This document shows, in pieces, positions 16,738-25,242 of a stretch of 64,000 nt of DNA. Numbering within the stretch: the stretch's first letter is position 1; each line of letters starts with the position of its first letter. The notes under the pieces are model-generated. The model was not told the origin of the DNA. It made no database searches and saw only the letters and a program-made list of their open reading frames with translations. Made by a program: the position numbers and the translations under genes. The DNA is from Bog-473 sp036502025 (lineage in GTDB: Bacteria > Actinomycetota > Acidimicrobiia > Acidimicrobiales > RAAP-2). The stretch spans positions 1-64,000 of the forward strand of contig DASXZJ010000171.1 of NCBI GenBank assembly GCA_036502025.1, read 5' to 3'.

Positions 16738-17954
16738 GCATCACCCCCACCCAACAGGCGCGTCCAAATAGGCCGGAGCAATCGGGATCCAGCGCGGCGA
16801 TGCACCGCCGGGGCGCGGGGCGCCGGATGGCGGTCACCCTCTTCACCGTGCTGGCGGTGGTGCTCGGTATCGCCACGTTGTCAATTGAGGGCACCCGACT
16901 TCGGCACTCGGCCCTACCCTCACGTTCGAATCCCTTGAACGATGCCGCCCGGGCGCGCGCCGACTCGGTGGCGTTCCTCCAGCGCTATGTGGCGTCGAAC
17001 GGTCGGGTGATCCGAACCGACCAGGGCGGTGACACCGTGAGCGAAGGGCAGGGCTACGCCATGCTGCTCGCGGTCGCCGTCGGGGACAGACGGCGGTTCG
17101 CCGCGGCGTGGCAGTGGGACCAGCAGAACCTACAGCTGGGCGACGGTCTCTTCGCCTACCACTGGAGTGGGGGCCGGGTGGTCGACCAGTCATCGGCAGC
17201 CGACGCCGACCTGGACACGGCGTGGGCCCTGGTGCTGGCGAGCCAGCGGTTCGGTGTGCCGGCCTACCTCACCGACGGATTGCGGGTGGCGTCGGCCATC
17301 CTGGCCAACGAGACGGCGGTGGTGGCCGGACGGCTGGAACTGGTGGCCGGACCGTGGGCGCGTTCGGTGCCCGCGGTCGTCGACCCCGGTTACTTCGCTC
17401 CCGAGGCGATGGGCGCGCTGGGGAATGTCTCGGGTGACGCCCGCTGGTTCCAGCTGGTGACGGACTCCACCCAAGTCATCGCATCACCCACGAGCGGGAC
17501 TGGGCCCACGCTGGTGCCCAACTGGCTCGACCTCGAATCCGACGGGTCGGTCCAGGCGATCGGGTCCCCCTCGGGGGTGGGATCGCCCTCGTACGGGCTG
17601 GACGCACAGCGGGCCCCGGTGTGGTTCGCCGCCGGCTGCACCACGACCGAACGCGCGGTGGCGGCGGACGCATGGCCGCTGCTCAAGGGCGCCGCTGATC
17701 ATGGCGCCCGGATCTCCTACAACCTCTCGGGAGCATCGCCGGCCAAGGATGTGAATCCGCTGGGCCTGGTGGCGGCGTCAGCGGCGGCCGGCGCGGCCGG
17801 CCACGCCCCCATCGCCCTGGCCCTCCTCAGCCGGGCGGACCGGCAGACGAGGCGGTTCCACACCTACTACGGCGACGCCTGGGCCGCGCTCGGACGGGTG
17901 CTCCTCACCACCGATTGGCTCTCTCCCTGCGCGCCGATCCATGACAAGGGGTGA
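16734..17954 (+). CDS. Family 8 glycoside hydrolase, membrane-anchored (endoglucanase-like)
   Basis: A 406-residue GH8-type protein. An N-terminal transmembrane segment (about 32-52, TLFTVLAVVLGIATL) anchors it outside the membrane. The (alpha/alpha)6 domain shows DTVSEGQGYAMLLAV with the probable acid Glu near residue 103, ADADLDTAWAL with Asp near 158, and YYGDAWAALG near the end. In cellulose systems this enzyme (BcsZ) trims the growing chain. GTG at 16734 overlaps the upstream stop by GTGA. It is the last gene of the operon and converges on dxs with a 15-base gap, where no terminator hairpin is obvious. Confidence 0.85.
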   Translation: MSITPTQQARPNRPEQSGSSAAMHRRGAGRRMAVTLFTVLAVVLGIATLSIEGTRLRHSALPSRSNPLNDAARARADSVAFLQRYVASNGRVIRTDQGGDTVSEGQGYAMLLAVAVGDRRRFAAAWQWDQQNLQLGDGLFAYHWSGGRVVDQSSAADADLDTAWALVLASQRFGVPAYLTDGLRVASAILANETAVVAGRLELVAGPWARSVPAVVDPGYFAPEAMGALGNVSGDARWFQLVTDSTQVIASPTSGTGPTLVPNWLDLESDGSVQAIGSPSGVGSPSYGLDAQRAPVWFAAGCTTTERAVAADAWPLLKGAADHGARISYNLSGASPAKDVNPLGLVAASAAAGAAGHAPIALALLSRADRQTRRFHTYYGDAWAALGRVLLTTDWLSPCAPIHDKG

Positions 17955-17969
17955 GGGGATCGCCAGGAT

Positions 17970-19826
17970 TCAGCACCTGGTGCACCGGGAGAGAGCCTGC
18001 TTGGCCAGCTGCCGAGGGTCCAGCCCATGCGCCGCGAGGATGTCGGCCGGATGCCCTTGCGGGAAATAGGCCACGGGGAGTCCACACGGGATGATGGCCG
18101 GAAGAGGTCCAGCCCCGGCCAGTTGACGGAGGGCGCTGGCGATGGCAGTGCCGACGCCGCCCTCCACCACCCCGTCCTCCGCGGTCAGGACGACCTGATG
18201 GCGCAGCGCGTCGCGGAGCATCGCCGGATCGAGGGGGGCCGCCACGCGTATGTCCCACACGGTGGCGTCGACCCCGACCTGTGCCAGCTCCCGGGCCGCG
18301 CCCTCGCAGGTTTCGAGCATCTTCCCCAGCCCGAGTAGGCAGACTCGCTCTCCGCGGTGCACCTGCCGGGCTGAGAGCCCCTGCCCGGTGACGCGGCGGC
18401 GGCGGGCCTCGGTCTTGGGCCAGCGCAGCGCGACCGGCCCACTGGTGATGGCGATGGCCTCAGCGAACATGGCGGGGACTTCCTCATAGGAGGACGGCGC
18501 CAGCACAGTCATACCCGGCACCTTGGTCAACAGGGCCAGATCCAGCACGCCGTTGTGGCTGGGTCCGTCGTCCCCGGTGATGCCGGCGCGGTCGATGCAG
18601 AAGATCACCGGTAAACGGTGCAGGCCGACGTCGTAGTAGAGCTGGTCCCAGGCCCGATTGAGGAAGGTGGAGTAGATCGTCACGACGGGACGCAGCCCCT
18701 CCATGGCCAGGCCGGCGGCGGTGGTCACCGCATGTTGCTCGGCGATGCCGACATCCATGAACCGATCGGGGTAGCGGCAGGCGAATTCGAGGAGCCCGCA
18801 GGAACCGGGCATCGCCGCGGTGATCGCCACGATCTCAGGGTGACGCGCCGCTTGGCGGAGCAGCGAGCTGGCAAAGGCCTCGGTGTAGGACGTGCCGGCG
18901 CTCGCCGGTCGTTTGAGCGGCAGCCCCGTCGCGGCATCGAAGGGCCCGATGTCATGCAGGCACTTCTCCTCGTCCTGCTCGGCCGGCGGGTAGCCCCGAC
19001 CCTTGATGGTGTGAACATGGAGGACAACCGGACCCGCCGTGGCGGCGGCACGACGCATGGCGGCGTCGAGCGCGACCAGATCATGCCCGTCCACCGGACC
19101 CTCGTACCGGATACCGAGCGCCCCGAAGAAGGCGGCCGGCGCGGTCGGTGACGCCGTCGGCCGCTCGGCCGTGGTCAGACGGGAGACCGTGCGGGCGTAC
19201 GAGCGCCCGTTGTCGTTGAGCACGATGATCACCCCGGTCTGGGTGGTGCCGATGTTGTTGAGCGCCTCATAGGACAGCCCACCGGTGAGCGCCCCGTCGC
19301 CGACCACCGCGACGACGTGGTGGGTCCCACGTCGCAGGTGCCGAGCCCGGGCCAAGCCGTAGGCGTAGGAGAGCGCGGTCGAGGCGTGACTGTTCTCGAT
19401 CAGATCGTGCGGGGACTCAGCCCGGTTGGGGTAGCCGGAGAGTCCGGCGGCCCGCCGCAGTCCGGGGAAGCCGCCCGCCCGGCCCGTGACGATCTTGTGC
19501 ACATAGGTCTGGTGGCCGGTATCCCAGACCACCCGGTCGAGCGGGGAGTCGAAGACCCGGTGCAGCGCCAGGGTGAGCTCGACGGCTCCGAGGTTGGAAC
19601 CCAGGTGCCCGCCGTTGCTCGCCACCGCATCGACGAGGAACGACCGGATGTCGGCGGCCAACCGTTCCAGCGCCGCCGGGTCGAGGCGACGGATCGCGGC
19701 CGGGCTCAACCCGGGAGGGAGCGGGCCGATGGGCTCGGCCGCCGGCGGCTCGGTGAGGAGCACCGGCCACTCGAGTGACCCCGCGGCGAGCTTGGCAGGG
19801 GCCGAGGTGGTGGGCAGGGCGGTCAC
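17970..19826 (-). CDS. dxs: 1-deoxy-D-xylulose-5-phosphate synthase
   Basis: A 618-residue thiamine-diphosphate enzyme of the MEP isoprenoid pathway, joining pyruvate and glyceraldehyde 3-phosphate. Visible are SNGGHLGSNLGAVELT, DTGHQTYVHKI, the ThDP motif VGDGALTGGLSYEALNN with LNDNGRS, the catalytic-Glu stretch DVGIAEQHAVT, and a transketolase C-terminal domain. The GTG at 19826 lies two bases after the hpnH stop; longer readings would run through hpnH out of frame. It is the last gene of the hopanoid operon. In actinomycetes such a dxs copy is commonly a second one dedicated to hopanoids. Confidence 0.93.
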   Translation of the reverse strand: MTALPTTSAPAKLAAGSLEWPVLLTEPPAAEPIGPLPPGLSPAAIRRLDPAALERLAADIRSFLVDAVASNGGHLGSNLGAVELTLALHRVFDSPLDRVVWDTGHQTYVHKIVTGRAGGFPGLRRAAGLSGYPNRAESPHDLIENSHASTALSYAYGLARARHLRRGTHHVVAVVGDGALTGGLSYEALNNIGTTQTGVIIVLNDNGRSYARTVSRLTTAERPTASPTAPAAFFGALGIRYEGPVDGHDLVALDAAMRRAAATAGPVVLHVHTIKGRGYPPAEQDEEKCLHDIGPFDAATGLPLKRPASAGTSYTEAFASSLLRQAARHPEIVAITAAMPGSCGLLEFACRYPDRFMDVGIAEQHAVTTAAGLAMEGLRPVVTIYSTFLNRAWDQLYYDVGLHRLPVIFCIDRAGITGDDGPSHNGVLDLALLTKVPGMTVLAPSSYEEVPAMFAEAIAITSGPVALRWPKTEARRRRVTGQGLSARQVHRGERVCLLGLGKMLETCEGAARELAQVGVDATVWDIRVAAPLDPAMLRDALRHQVVLTAEDGVVEGGVGTAIASALRQLAGAGPLPAIIPCGLPVAYFPQGHPADILAAHGLDPRQLAKQALSRCTRC

Positions 19827-19828
19827 GC

Positions 19829-20836
19829 CTAGTGGATCGACACCAGCGCCCGCAGGGACTGGCGCAAGGAGCCCATCGTGGCAATGACGGCACTGGGCTC
19901 GTAACCGCAGTGGGCCATGCAGTTGGCGCAGCGCGGGTCCTTGCCGCGCCCGTAGGCGTCCCAGTCGGTGGTGTCGAGGAGTTCCTGGTAACTCTGGGCA
20001 TACCCGTCGGACATCAGGTAGCAGGGACGCTGCCAGCCGAGGACGGAGTAGCTCGGGATCCCCCAGGCCGTACAGGCGAATTCCGTCTTGCCTTCGAGGA
20101 AGTCCAAGAACAGGGGGGAGTGGTTGAGGCGCCACTTCTTGCGCCGCTTGTCGGCAAAGGCATCGGCGAAGAGGGCCTGGGTCTGGGCCACCCCCAGGAA
20201 GTGTTCCTGGTCGGGGGCCTTCTCGTAGGCGTAGGCCGGCGAGATCATCATGGCGTCGACGCCCAGATCGTCGTTCAAGAAGTCGAGCACGCCGCGCACC
20301 GTCTTGGGGGAGTCGGTGTTGAAGAACGTGGAATTGGTGGTCACCCGAAAGCCCCGATCCTTGGCCGCCCGGATGGCCGCCACCGCCTGGTCGAAGACGC
20401 CCTCGCGGTCGACGGCCGCGTCGTGGCGCTCGCGCAGGCCGTCGACGTGGACGACCCAGGAGAAGAAGTGCGAGGGCGTGAACTTCTCGATCCGTCGTTC
20501 GAGGAGGACCGCGTTGGTGCACAGGTACACATAGACCTTGCGCCGGACCAGTTCGGCGACCATTTCGGCGATGTCGGGGTGCAGCAGCGGCTCGCCGCCG
20601 GCGATGGAGACCATAGGCGTGCCGGTCTCGTCGACCGCCCGCACCACATCCTCGACCGAGAGCCGCTTCCGCAGGATGTCGGTCGGGTGTTGGATCTTGC
20701 CGCAACCGGGGCAGGACAGGTTGCAGGCGAAGAGCGGTTCGATCTCGACGATGAACGGATAGCGCTTGGTCCCCTTGATCCGCTGGCGCAGCAGATGGCT
20801 GCCGATCCGGATGTTCTGCCGCAGTGGAATGGGCAT
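19829..20836 (-). CDS. hpnH: Adenosyl-hopene transferase HpnH (radical SAM)
   Basis: A 335-residue radical SAM enzyme that attaches the 5'-deoxyadenosyl group to diploptene, the first step of extended (C35) hopanoids. The opening MPIPLRQNIRIGSHLL and the cluster motif CNLSCPGCGKIQHP (CxxxCxxC, about residue 38) are family hallmarks. SIAGGEPLLHPDIAEMV is the SAM-binding GGE stretch. A C-terminal Cys-rich segment (CANCMAHCGYE) follows. Its ATG shares one base with the stop of the upstream fusion gene (TGATG), implying coupled translation. Confidence 0.94.
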   Translation of the reverse strand: MPIPLRQNIRIGSHLLRQRIKGTKRYPFIVEIEPLFACNLSCPGCGKIQHPTDILRKRLSVEDVVRAVDETGTPMVSIAGGEPLLHPDIAEMVAELVRRKVYVYLCTNAVLLERRIEKFTPSHFFSWVVHVDGLRERHDAAVDREGVFDQAVAAIRAAKDRGFRVTTNSTFFNTDSPKTVRGVLDFLNDDLGVDAMMISPAYAYEKAPDQEHFLGVAQTQALFADAFADKRRKKWRLNHSPLFLDFLEGKTEFACTAWGIPSYSVLGWQRPCYLMSDGYAQSYQELLDTTDWDAYGRGKDPRCANCMAHCGYEPSAVIATMGSLRQSLRALVSIH

Positions 20837-22314
20837 CAGCGCACCTGCCTTGGTAGAGCGAATTGGACGGTTTCTTCAGTCGTTCGGTGCTCGGTCAGAT
20901 CGACCGGCCCCAGCAGTCCCAGCGCGTCGATCACACCGGTCACCAGGGTGTCGGGAGCCGACGCCCCCGCGGTGAGGCCGATGGTGGTGGCGCCGCCGAG
21001 CCACTCCAGCCAGAGATCGGACGCATCCTCAATGAGTTCGGCCCGGCAGCCCTCGCGGCGCGCCACCTCGACCAGGCGTGCCGTGTTCGAGGAATTGGTC
21101 GAACCCACCACCAGCACGAGATCGCACAGCGGGGCCAGGGCGCGCACGGCGTCCTGCCGGTTCTGCGTGGCGTAGCAGATGTCCTGGCCGCTCGGGCCGA
21201 CCAGACGGGGGAAGCGCCGGTGCAGCGCGGCGACGATCTCGGCGGTCTCGTCGGTGGCCAGCGTGGTCTGGGTCAGGTAGGCCACCTGCTCGTGGTCGCC
21301 GACGTCGAGATCCGCCACGTCGTCGGGGGTTTGCACCAGGGAGATCTGGTCGGGCGCCTCACCGATCGTCCCGACCACTTCCTCGTGCCCGGCGTGGCCG
21401 ATGAGGACGATCCGGTGGCCCTGGGTCAGGTAGCGGCGGGCCTCGTGGTGCACCTTGGCCACCAGGGGGCAGGTGGCGTCGATCACCATGAGGTCAGGCC
21501 GGTCGGCCGCCTCGGCGCGGACGGCCGGGGAGACTCCGTGGGCCGCGAGAACCACCGTGGCCCGGTCGGGCACCTGGTCCAGCTCGGCCACGAAGATGGC
21601 CCCTTTGGCTTGGAGGTCAGCCACCACGTGCGCGTTGTGGACGATCTGGCGGCGCACGTAGACCGGTCGCCCGAATCGCTCCAGGGCGCGCTCGACGATC
21701 TCGATGGCCCGTTCGACGCCGGCACAGAAGGAGCGCGGCCCGGCCCGCAGGACGTGGTGTGGCCCAACGGCCCGGGCCCAGCGCTCGAGCGACGATCGGA
21801 CGCCCAACAGGGATCCCACGGCGCGCAGTTGGGCCTGGATGGTCTCGTTCCGTCCCGTCTCGACCACCGTTCGCACGGCGGCCAGTGGATGGTCCGGCAG
21901 CTCTTGGGCCACCCAGGCGGACTCGGTGTCCCAGGCGATGGCTCCCGCGGCCGCGAACGCGGCCCCCTCCCGCGCCGAGGGGGCGGTGGCGGACGAGATG
22001 ACAGGACCGCAGCGGACGTCGAGACCCAGTCGGTGCAGATCATCGGCCACCAGCGGGGCCGCTGGGAGAACACGCGGCGCCGAGCCGTCGGTGGTCCGCA
22101 GTTCGGTGGCCACCACCAACTCCCCGGTTCGCAAGGTTGGGTCCAACCCGCGGGCGGTGCCGCAGAGGGCCACCGGCGCGCCCGGGGCCAGCGCGACCCG
22201 CAGACGGCGCAGGCCGTCGGGGGCGCGGCCACGGCTCGAAGTCACGGTGAAGACGTTGCCCCCGATGGCTCCCGCTTCCATCCGCTCGGCTACTACCACG
22301 GCCAGGTCAGCCAT
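20836..22314 (-). CDS. ispH: Hopanoid phosphorylase-like domain fused to IspH reductase
   Basis: A 492-residue two-domain protein. Residues 1 to about 185 resemble nucleoside phosphorylases of hopanoid clusters (HpnG-like, releasing adenine from adenosylhopane): VALCGTARGLDPTLRTGELV and AIAWDTESAWVAQEL. Residues 190-492 are 4-hydroxy-3-methylbut-2-enyl diphosphate reductase, with three iron-sulfur Cys in SFCAGVERAIE, DATCPLVAKVH and DICYATQNRQ, plus VGSTNSSNT. It thus joins a side-chain maturation step to the last MEP step in one chain. It overlaps shc by 8 bases and hpnH by 1. The phosphorylase assignment is by resemblance and context. Confidence 0.85.
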   Translation of the reverse strand: MADLAVVVAERMEAGAIGGNVFTVTSSRGRAPDGLRRLRVALAPGAPVALCGTARGLDPTLRTGELVVATELRTTDGSAPRVLPAAPLVADDLHRLGLDVRCGPVISSATAPSAREGAAFAAAGAIAWDTESAWVAQELPDHPLAAVRTVVETGRNETIQAQLRAVGSLLGVRSSLERWARAVGPHHVLRAGPRSFCAGVERAIEIVERALERFGRPVYVRRQIVHNAHVVADLQAKGAIFVAELDQVPDRATVVLAAHGVSPAVRAEAADRPDLMVIDATCPLVAKVHHEARRYLTQGHRIVLIGHAGHEEVVGTIGEAPDQISLVQTPDDVADLDVGDHEQVAYLTQTTLATDETAEIVAALHRRFPRLVGPSGQDICYATQNRQDAVRALAPLCDLVLVVGSTNSSNTARLVEVARREGCRAELIEDASDLWLEWLGGATTIGLTAGASAPDTLVTGVIDALGLLGPVDLTEHRTTEETVQFALPRQVR

Positions 22315-24241
22315 GGTCCCACCCGTGGACGTAGCGGCCCAGGGCCATCACCGGGAAGATCAGGTGGTAGAGGTGGTAATTGATATAGAAGTCCCCCGGG
22401 AACCCGGTGCCGGTGAACGGTGTGTCGTCCCACGAGCCGTCGGACCGCTGGGTGTCGACCAGGAAGGCGACGGCGCTCTCGGTCACGGGACCGCGCTCGC
22501 CGGCGGCCAGCAGCGCCAGGAGCACCCACGCCGTCTGGCAGGCCGTGGAGGCCCCTCGGCCCTGGGCAACGGCATCGTCGTACGAGCGCAGATCCTCGCC
22601 CCATCCCCCGTCCGGGTTCTGGTGGGCCTCCATCCAGTCCACCGCCCGGCGCACGGCCGGATGGTCCGGGGCCAGGCCGGCCGCGATGACCGCCGGCACC
22701 ACGGCACCGGTCCCGTAGGTGTAGTTGGCCCCCCAACGTCCGAACCACGAGCCGTCGGGCTCCTGGGCCTCGAGCAACCAGGAGACGCCCCGTGCGGTGG
22801 CGGGACCCTGCCGCCCCAGGATCGACAGCATCTCGACGACGTGGGCGGTCACGTCGGCGCTGGGCGGATCGATGAGCTCGCCGAAGTCGCAGAAGGGGAG
22901 TTCGCGACACAGGACCTGCGTGTTGTCGACGTCGAAGGCGGCCCACCCGCCGTCTCGGCACTGCATGCCCTCGGTCCAAGCCACCGCGCGCGCCACCGCG
23001 CCGTGGTCGGGCTGGGCGACGCGCCGAAGCGCCAGCACCACCTCGGCGGTGTCGTCGATATCGGGGTAGTTGTCGTTGGCGAACTCGAAGGCCCACCCCC
23101 CGGGGGCCAGGTTGGGCCGCCGCACGCTCCAGTCACCGGGGACCGTGATCTCCTGGTCCACCAGCCAGCGCGCCGCGTGGCGCAGTGCCGGGTGGTCGGG
23201 CGGGACGCCGCCGTCGGCCAGGGCCTGCACGGCCAGGGCGGTGTCCCAGACCGGCGACTGGCATGCCTCGACCCGACGACCTGCTTCGTCCTCAATGGTG
23301 AAGCCGTCCAGACCGGCCAGTCCCGACTGCATCACCGGATGGTCGAGCGCGTACCCCTGCAGGTGCAATGCCATGAGTGAGTACACCCATGGCGGTTGAA
23401 TGCCGCCCCATGAGCCGTCGGCCTCCTGGCGTTGGAGGATCCAACGTTCGGCCGCGCCGAGCGAGAAGCGGCGCAGCACACCGAGGGGTCGCCGTTCGTA
23501 GGCGTGCAGGACCCGGTCGAGGAGTTCGAATCGACCGGCCCAGGTCGTGAGCGGGCGTCGCCCCGTCCTCGTCCTCGTCACCGACGCCGTCGCCGAAGCC
23601 GAGGTCGCATCCGCGTGCAACTCGTCGAGGTCGACGGTCAGCGGGCGGATCGGGCGATGGGCGCTGATCACCGTCAGGGCCACCACGGTCTGGCGGGCCC
23701 AGCACCCGAAGTCGTAGATATTGAGAGGGATCCACGGTGGCAGCAGCACCAATTCGGGCGGCAGCACCGGGAGGTCCTCCCAGGGCCACTGTCCGAAGAG
23801 AGCCAGCCAGATGCGGGTGAACACCCGGCTGGCGGCGATCCCGCCGGCTCGGCGAACGTAGGCCCCCGCCCGGCGCAGGTGCGGGGCGTCGATGGGGTCG
23901 CCGGCCAGTCGGAGGGCCACGTACGCCTCGATGGTGGTCGAGAGATCCGCCGGACCCCCGTGGTAGTTGGCCCACGTGCCGTCCTCGCGCTGGCGCGAGC
24001 GGATCCAGCGGGCCGAGGCCGCGGTCTGTTCCTCGGTCCGGATGCCGAGGAACTGGCGCAGCAGGAGATCCTCGGCGTCCATCGTGACATTGGTTTCCAG
24101 CTCGCCCTTCCACCAACCGTCTTCGTGCTGACGGGCCAGGAGCGCCGCCAGCGAGCGGTCCAGGCTGCTGGCCGCGGTGTCGCCGCTCGCCTCGACCACG
24201 GCCCGGGGTTGGCGCAAATGGATCGCCGCCAGCGAGGTCAT
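22307..24241 (-). CDS. shc: Squalene-hopene cyclase
   Basis: A 644-residue class II triterpene cyclase that converts squalene to hopene/hopanol. The protonating motif DIDDTAEVVL fits DxDDTA. Several QW repeats are visible (QEADGSWGG, CRDGGWAAFD, EPDGSWFGRWG, NPDGGWGED, RSDGSWDD). The N-terminal half includes QHEDGWWKGELE and WANYHGGPADLSTTIEAY. A Thr/Arg-rich insertion sits near residue 215. The start at 24241 is set by an ATGA overlap with the prenyl synthase stop; a longer reading would be out-of-frame sequence of that gene. The membrane-associated enzyme is the operon's central step. Confidence 0.95.
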   Translation of the reverse strand: MTSLAAIHLRQPRAVVEASGDTAASSLDRSLAALLARQHEDGWWKGELETNVTMDAEDLLLRQFLGIRTEEQTAASARWIRSRQREDGTWANYHGGPADLSTTIEAYVALRLAGDPIDAPHLRRAGAYVRRAGGIAASRVFTRIWLALFGQWPWEDLPVLPPELVLLPPWIPLNIYDFGCWARQTVVALTVISAHRPIRPLTVDLDELHADATSASATASVTRTRTGRRPLTTWAGRFELLDRVLHAYERRPLGVLRRFSLGAAERWILQRQEADGSWGGIQPPWVYSLMALHLQGYALDHPVMQSGLAGLDGFTIEDEAGRRVEACQSPVWDTALAVQALADGGVPPDHPALRHAARWLVDQEITVPGDWSVRRPNLAPGGWAFEFANDNYPDIDDTAEVVLALRRVAQPDHGAVARAVAWTEGMQCRDGGWAAFDVDNTQVLCRELPFCDFGELIDPPSADVTAHVVEMLSILGRQGPATARGVSWLLEAQEPDGSWFGRWGANYTYGTGAVVPAVIAAGLAPDHPAVRRAVDWMEAHQNPDGGWGEDLRSYDDAVAQGRGASTACQTAWVLLALLAAGERGPVTESAVAFLVDTQRSDGSWDDTPFTGTGFPGDFYINYHLYHLIFPVMALGRYVHGWDHG

Positions 24242-25242
24242 CGGTCGCGCTCGGTCACGAAATGGGCCAGGGCTACCAACTCGTGCTTGGGGCCTGGCAC
24301 CAGGGTCACGCGGTCGAGCGCGGCGAGGGCCAGGTCGAGATGGAGGTCGGCCAGGGCCATGGTCTCCCGGCGTCCTCCGCACTCGTCGATCAGCGCCCCG
24401 GCTCGGGTCACCTCCTCGGGCGACAGGTCGCCGTCGAGCAGGGTGCGGAGCTCGGCCCGGCGGCCGCCGGCCCGAGCCAGCGCGAGCGTGACCGGGAGGG
24501 TCTTCTTGTGCTGGGAGAGATCGCTCCCCACGGGCTTGCCGGTGTGGGCCGGCTCTCCCCATATCCCGAGCACATCGTCGACCGCCTGGAAGGCGGTGCC
24601 CAGGTGTGACCCGAACGCCGCCAGGGCTTCGACGGTCGCGTCCGGCGCCCCGGCCAGGATGGCGCCCAGGGAGACGGCGCACGACAGGAGAGCCGACGTC
24701 TTCCCGAACTCCATATCGAGGCACTCCGCCACCGTGACGACCGGCCGGGACTCGAAGGCCATGTCGTCGGCTTGACCGGCGATCATGAACTGGGTCCCCT
24801 GGGCCAGGCAATGGGCGGCCCGCACGCGCTCAGGTGTCGGCTCGTCGAGTAGGAGCTGTAGCGCCAGCGTGGCCAACGCGTCCCCGGCGATGATGGCCGG
24901 CCCGATCCCGTACTCGGTCCACACCGTCGACCGGTGGTGTCGCTCCAGATCGCCATCGATGATGTCGTCGTGAATCAGCGAGAAGTTGTGGACCAGCTCG
25001 ATGGCCACGGCGCCGACCACTCCGGTCTCTTCGGCCGCCCCCGTCGCCGCGGCGGAGAGGAGGGCCAGCGCGGCGCGTACCCCCTTCCCTCCACCGGCCA
25101 GGTGGTGCTCAACCGGACCACGCTGGGTGGGACTCAAGCGGGCCACCGCGTCATCGAGCGCAGCCGCCACCACGAGGGCGGTGCGGGACAAGGTCGCCGC
25201 GGCCGTGACGTTGGCGGTGGGCGCGGGCGCAAATGTGGTCAT
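24238..25242 (-). CDS. Polyprenyl (farnesyl/geranylgeranyl-type) diphosphate synthase
   Basis: A 334-residue trans-isoprenyl diphosphate synthase. The first Asp-rich motif is in FSLIHDDIIDGDLERH (DDxxD), and the second is FQAVDDVLGIWG, where Gly replaces the last Asp as in many bacterial members. GGKGVRAALALLSAAA and KTSALLSCAVSLGA are also typical. In this operon it most likely supplies farnesyl diphosphate for squalene. Chain length cannot be fixed from sequence alone. The ATG at 25242 overlaps the hpnE stop by ATGA and has GGTGG-type bases upstream. Confidence 0.9.
   Translation of the reverse strand: MTTFAPAPTANVTAAATLSRTALVVAAALDDAVARLSPTQRGPVEHHLAGGGKGVRAALALLSAAATGAAEETGVVGAVAIELVHNFSLIHDDIIDGDLERHHRSTVWTEYGIGPAIIAGDALATLALQLLLDEPTPERVRAAHCLAQGTQFMIAGQADDMAFESRPVVTVAECLDMEFGKTSALLSCAVSLGAILAGAPDATVEALAAFGSHLGTAFQAVDDVLGIWGEPAHTGKPVGSDLSQHKKTLPVTLALARAGGRRAELRTLLDGDLSPEEVTRAGALIDECGGRRETMALADLHLDLALAALDRVTLVPGPKHELVALAHFVTERDR

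Noticed and set aside
17970..20705. A 911-residue reading of dxs
   Set aside because: The first 290 residues are hpnH read out of frame; the GTG at 19826, two bases after the hpnH stop, gives a normal 618-residue Dxs.
22307..24811. An 834-residue squalene-hopene cyclase
   Set aside because: The extra N-terminus is an Arg/Pro/Gly shadow of the prenyl synthase; the ATGA overlap at 24241 sets the start.
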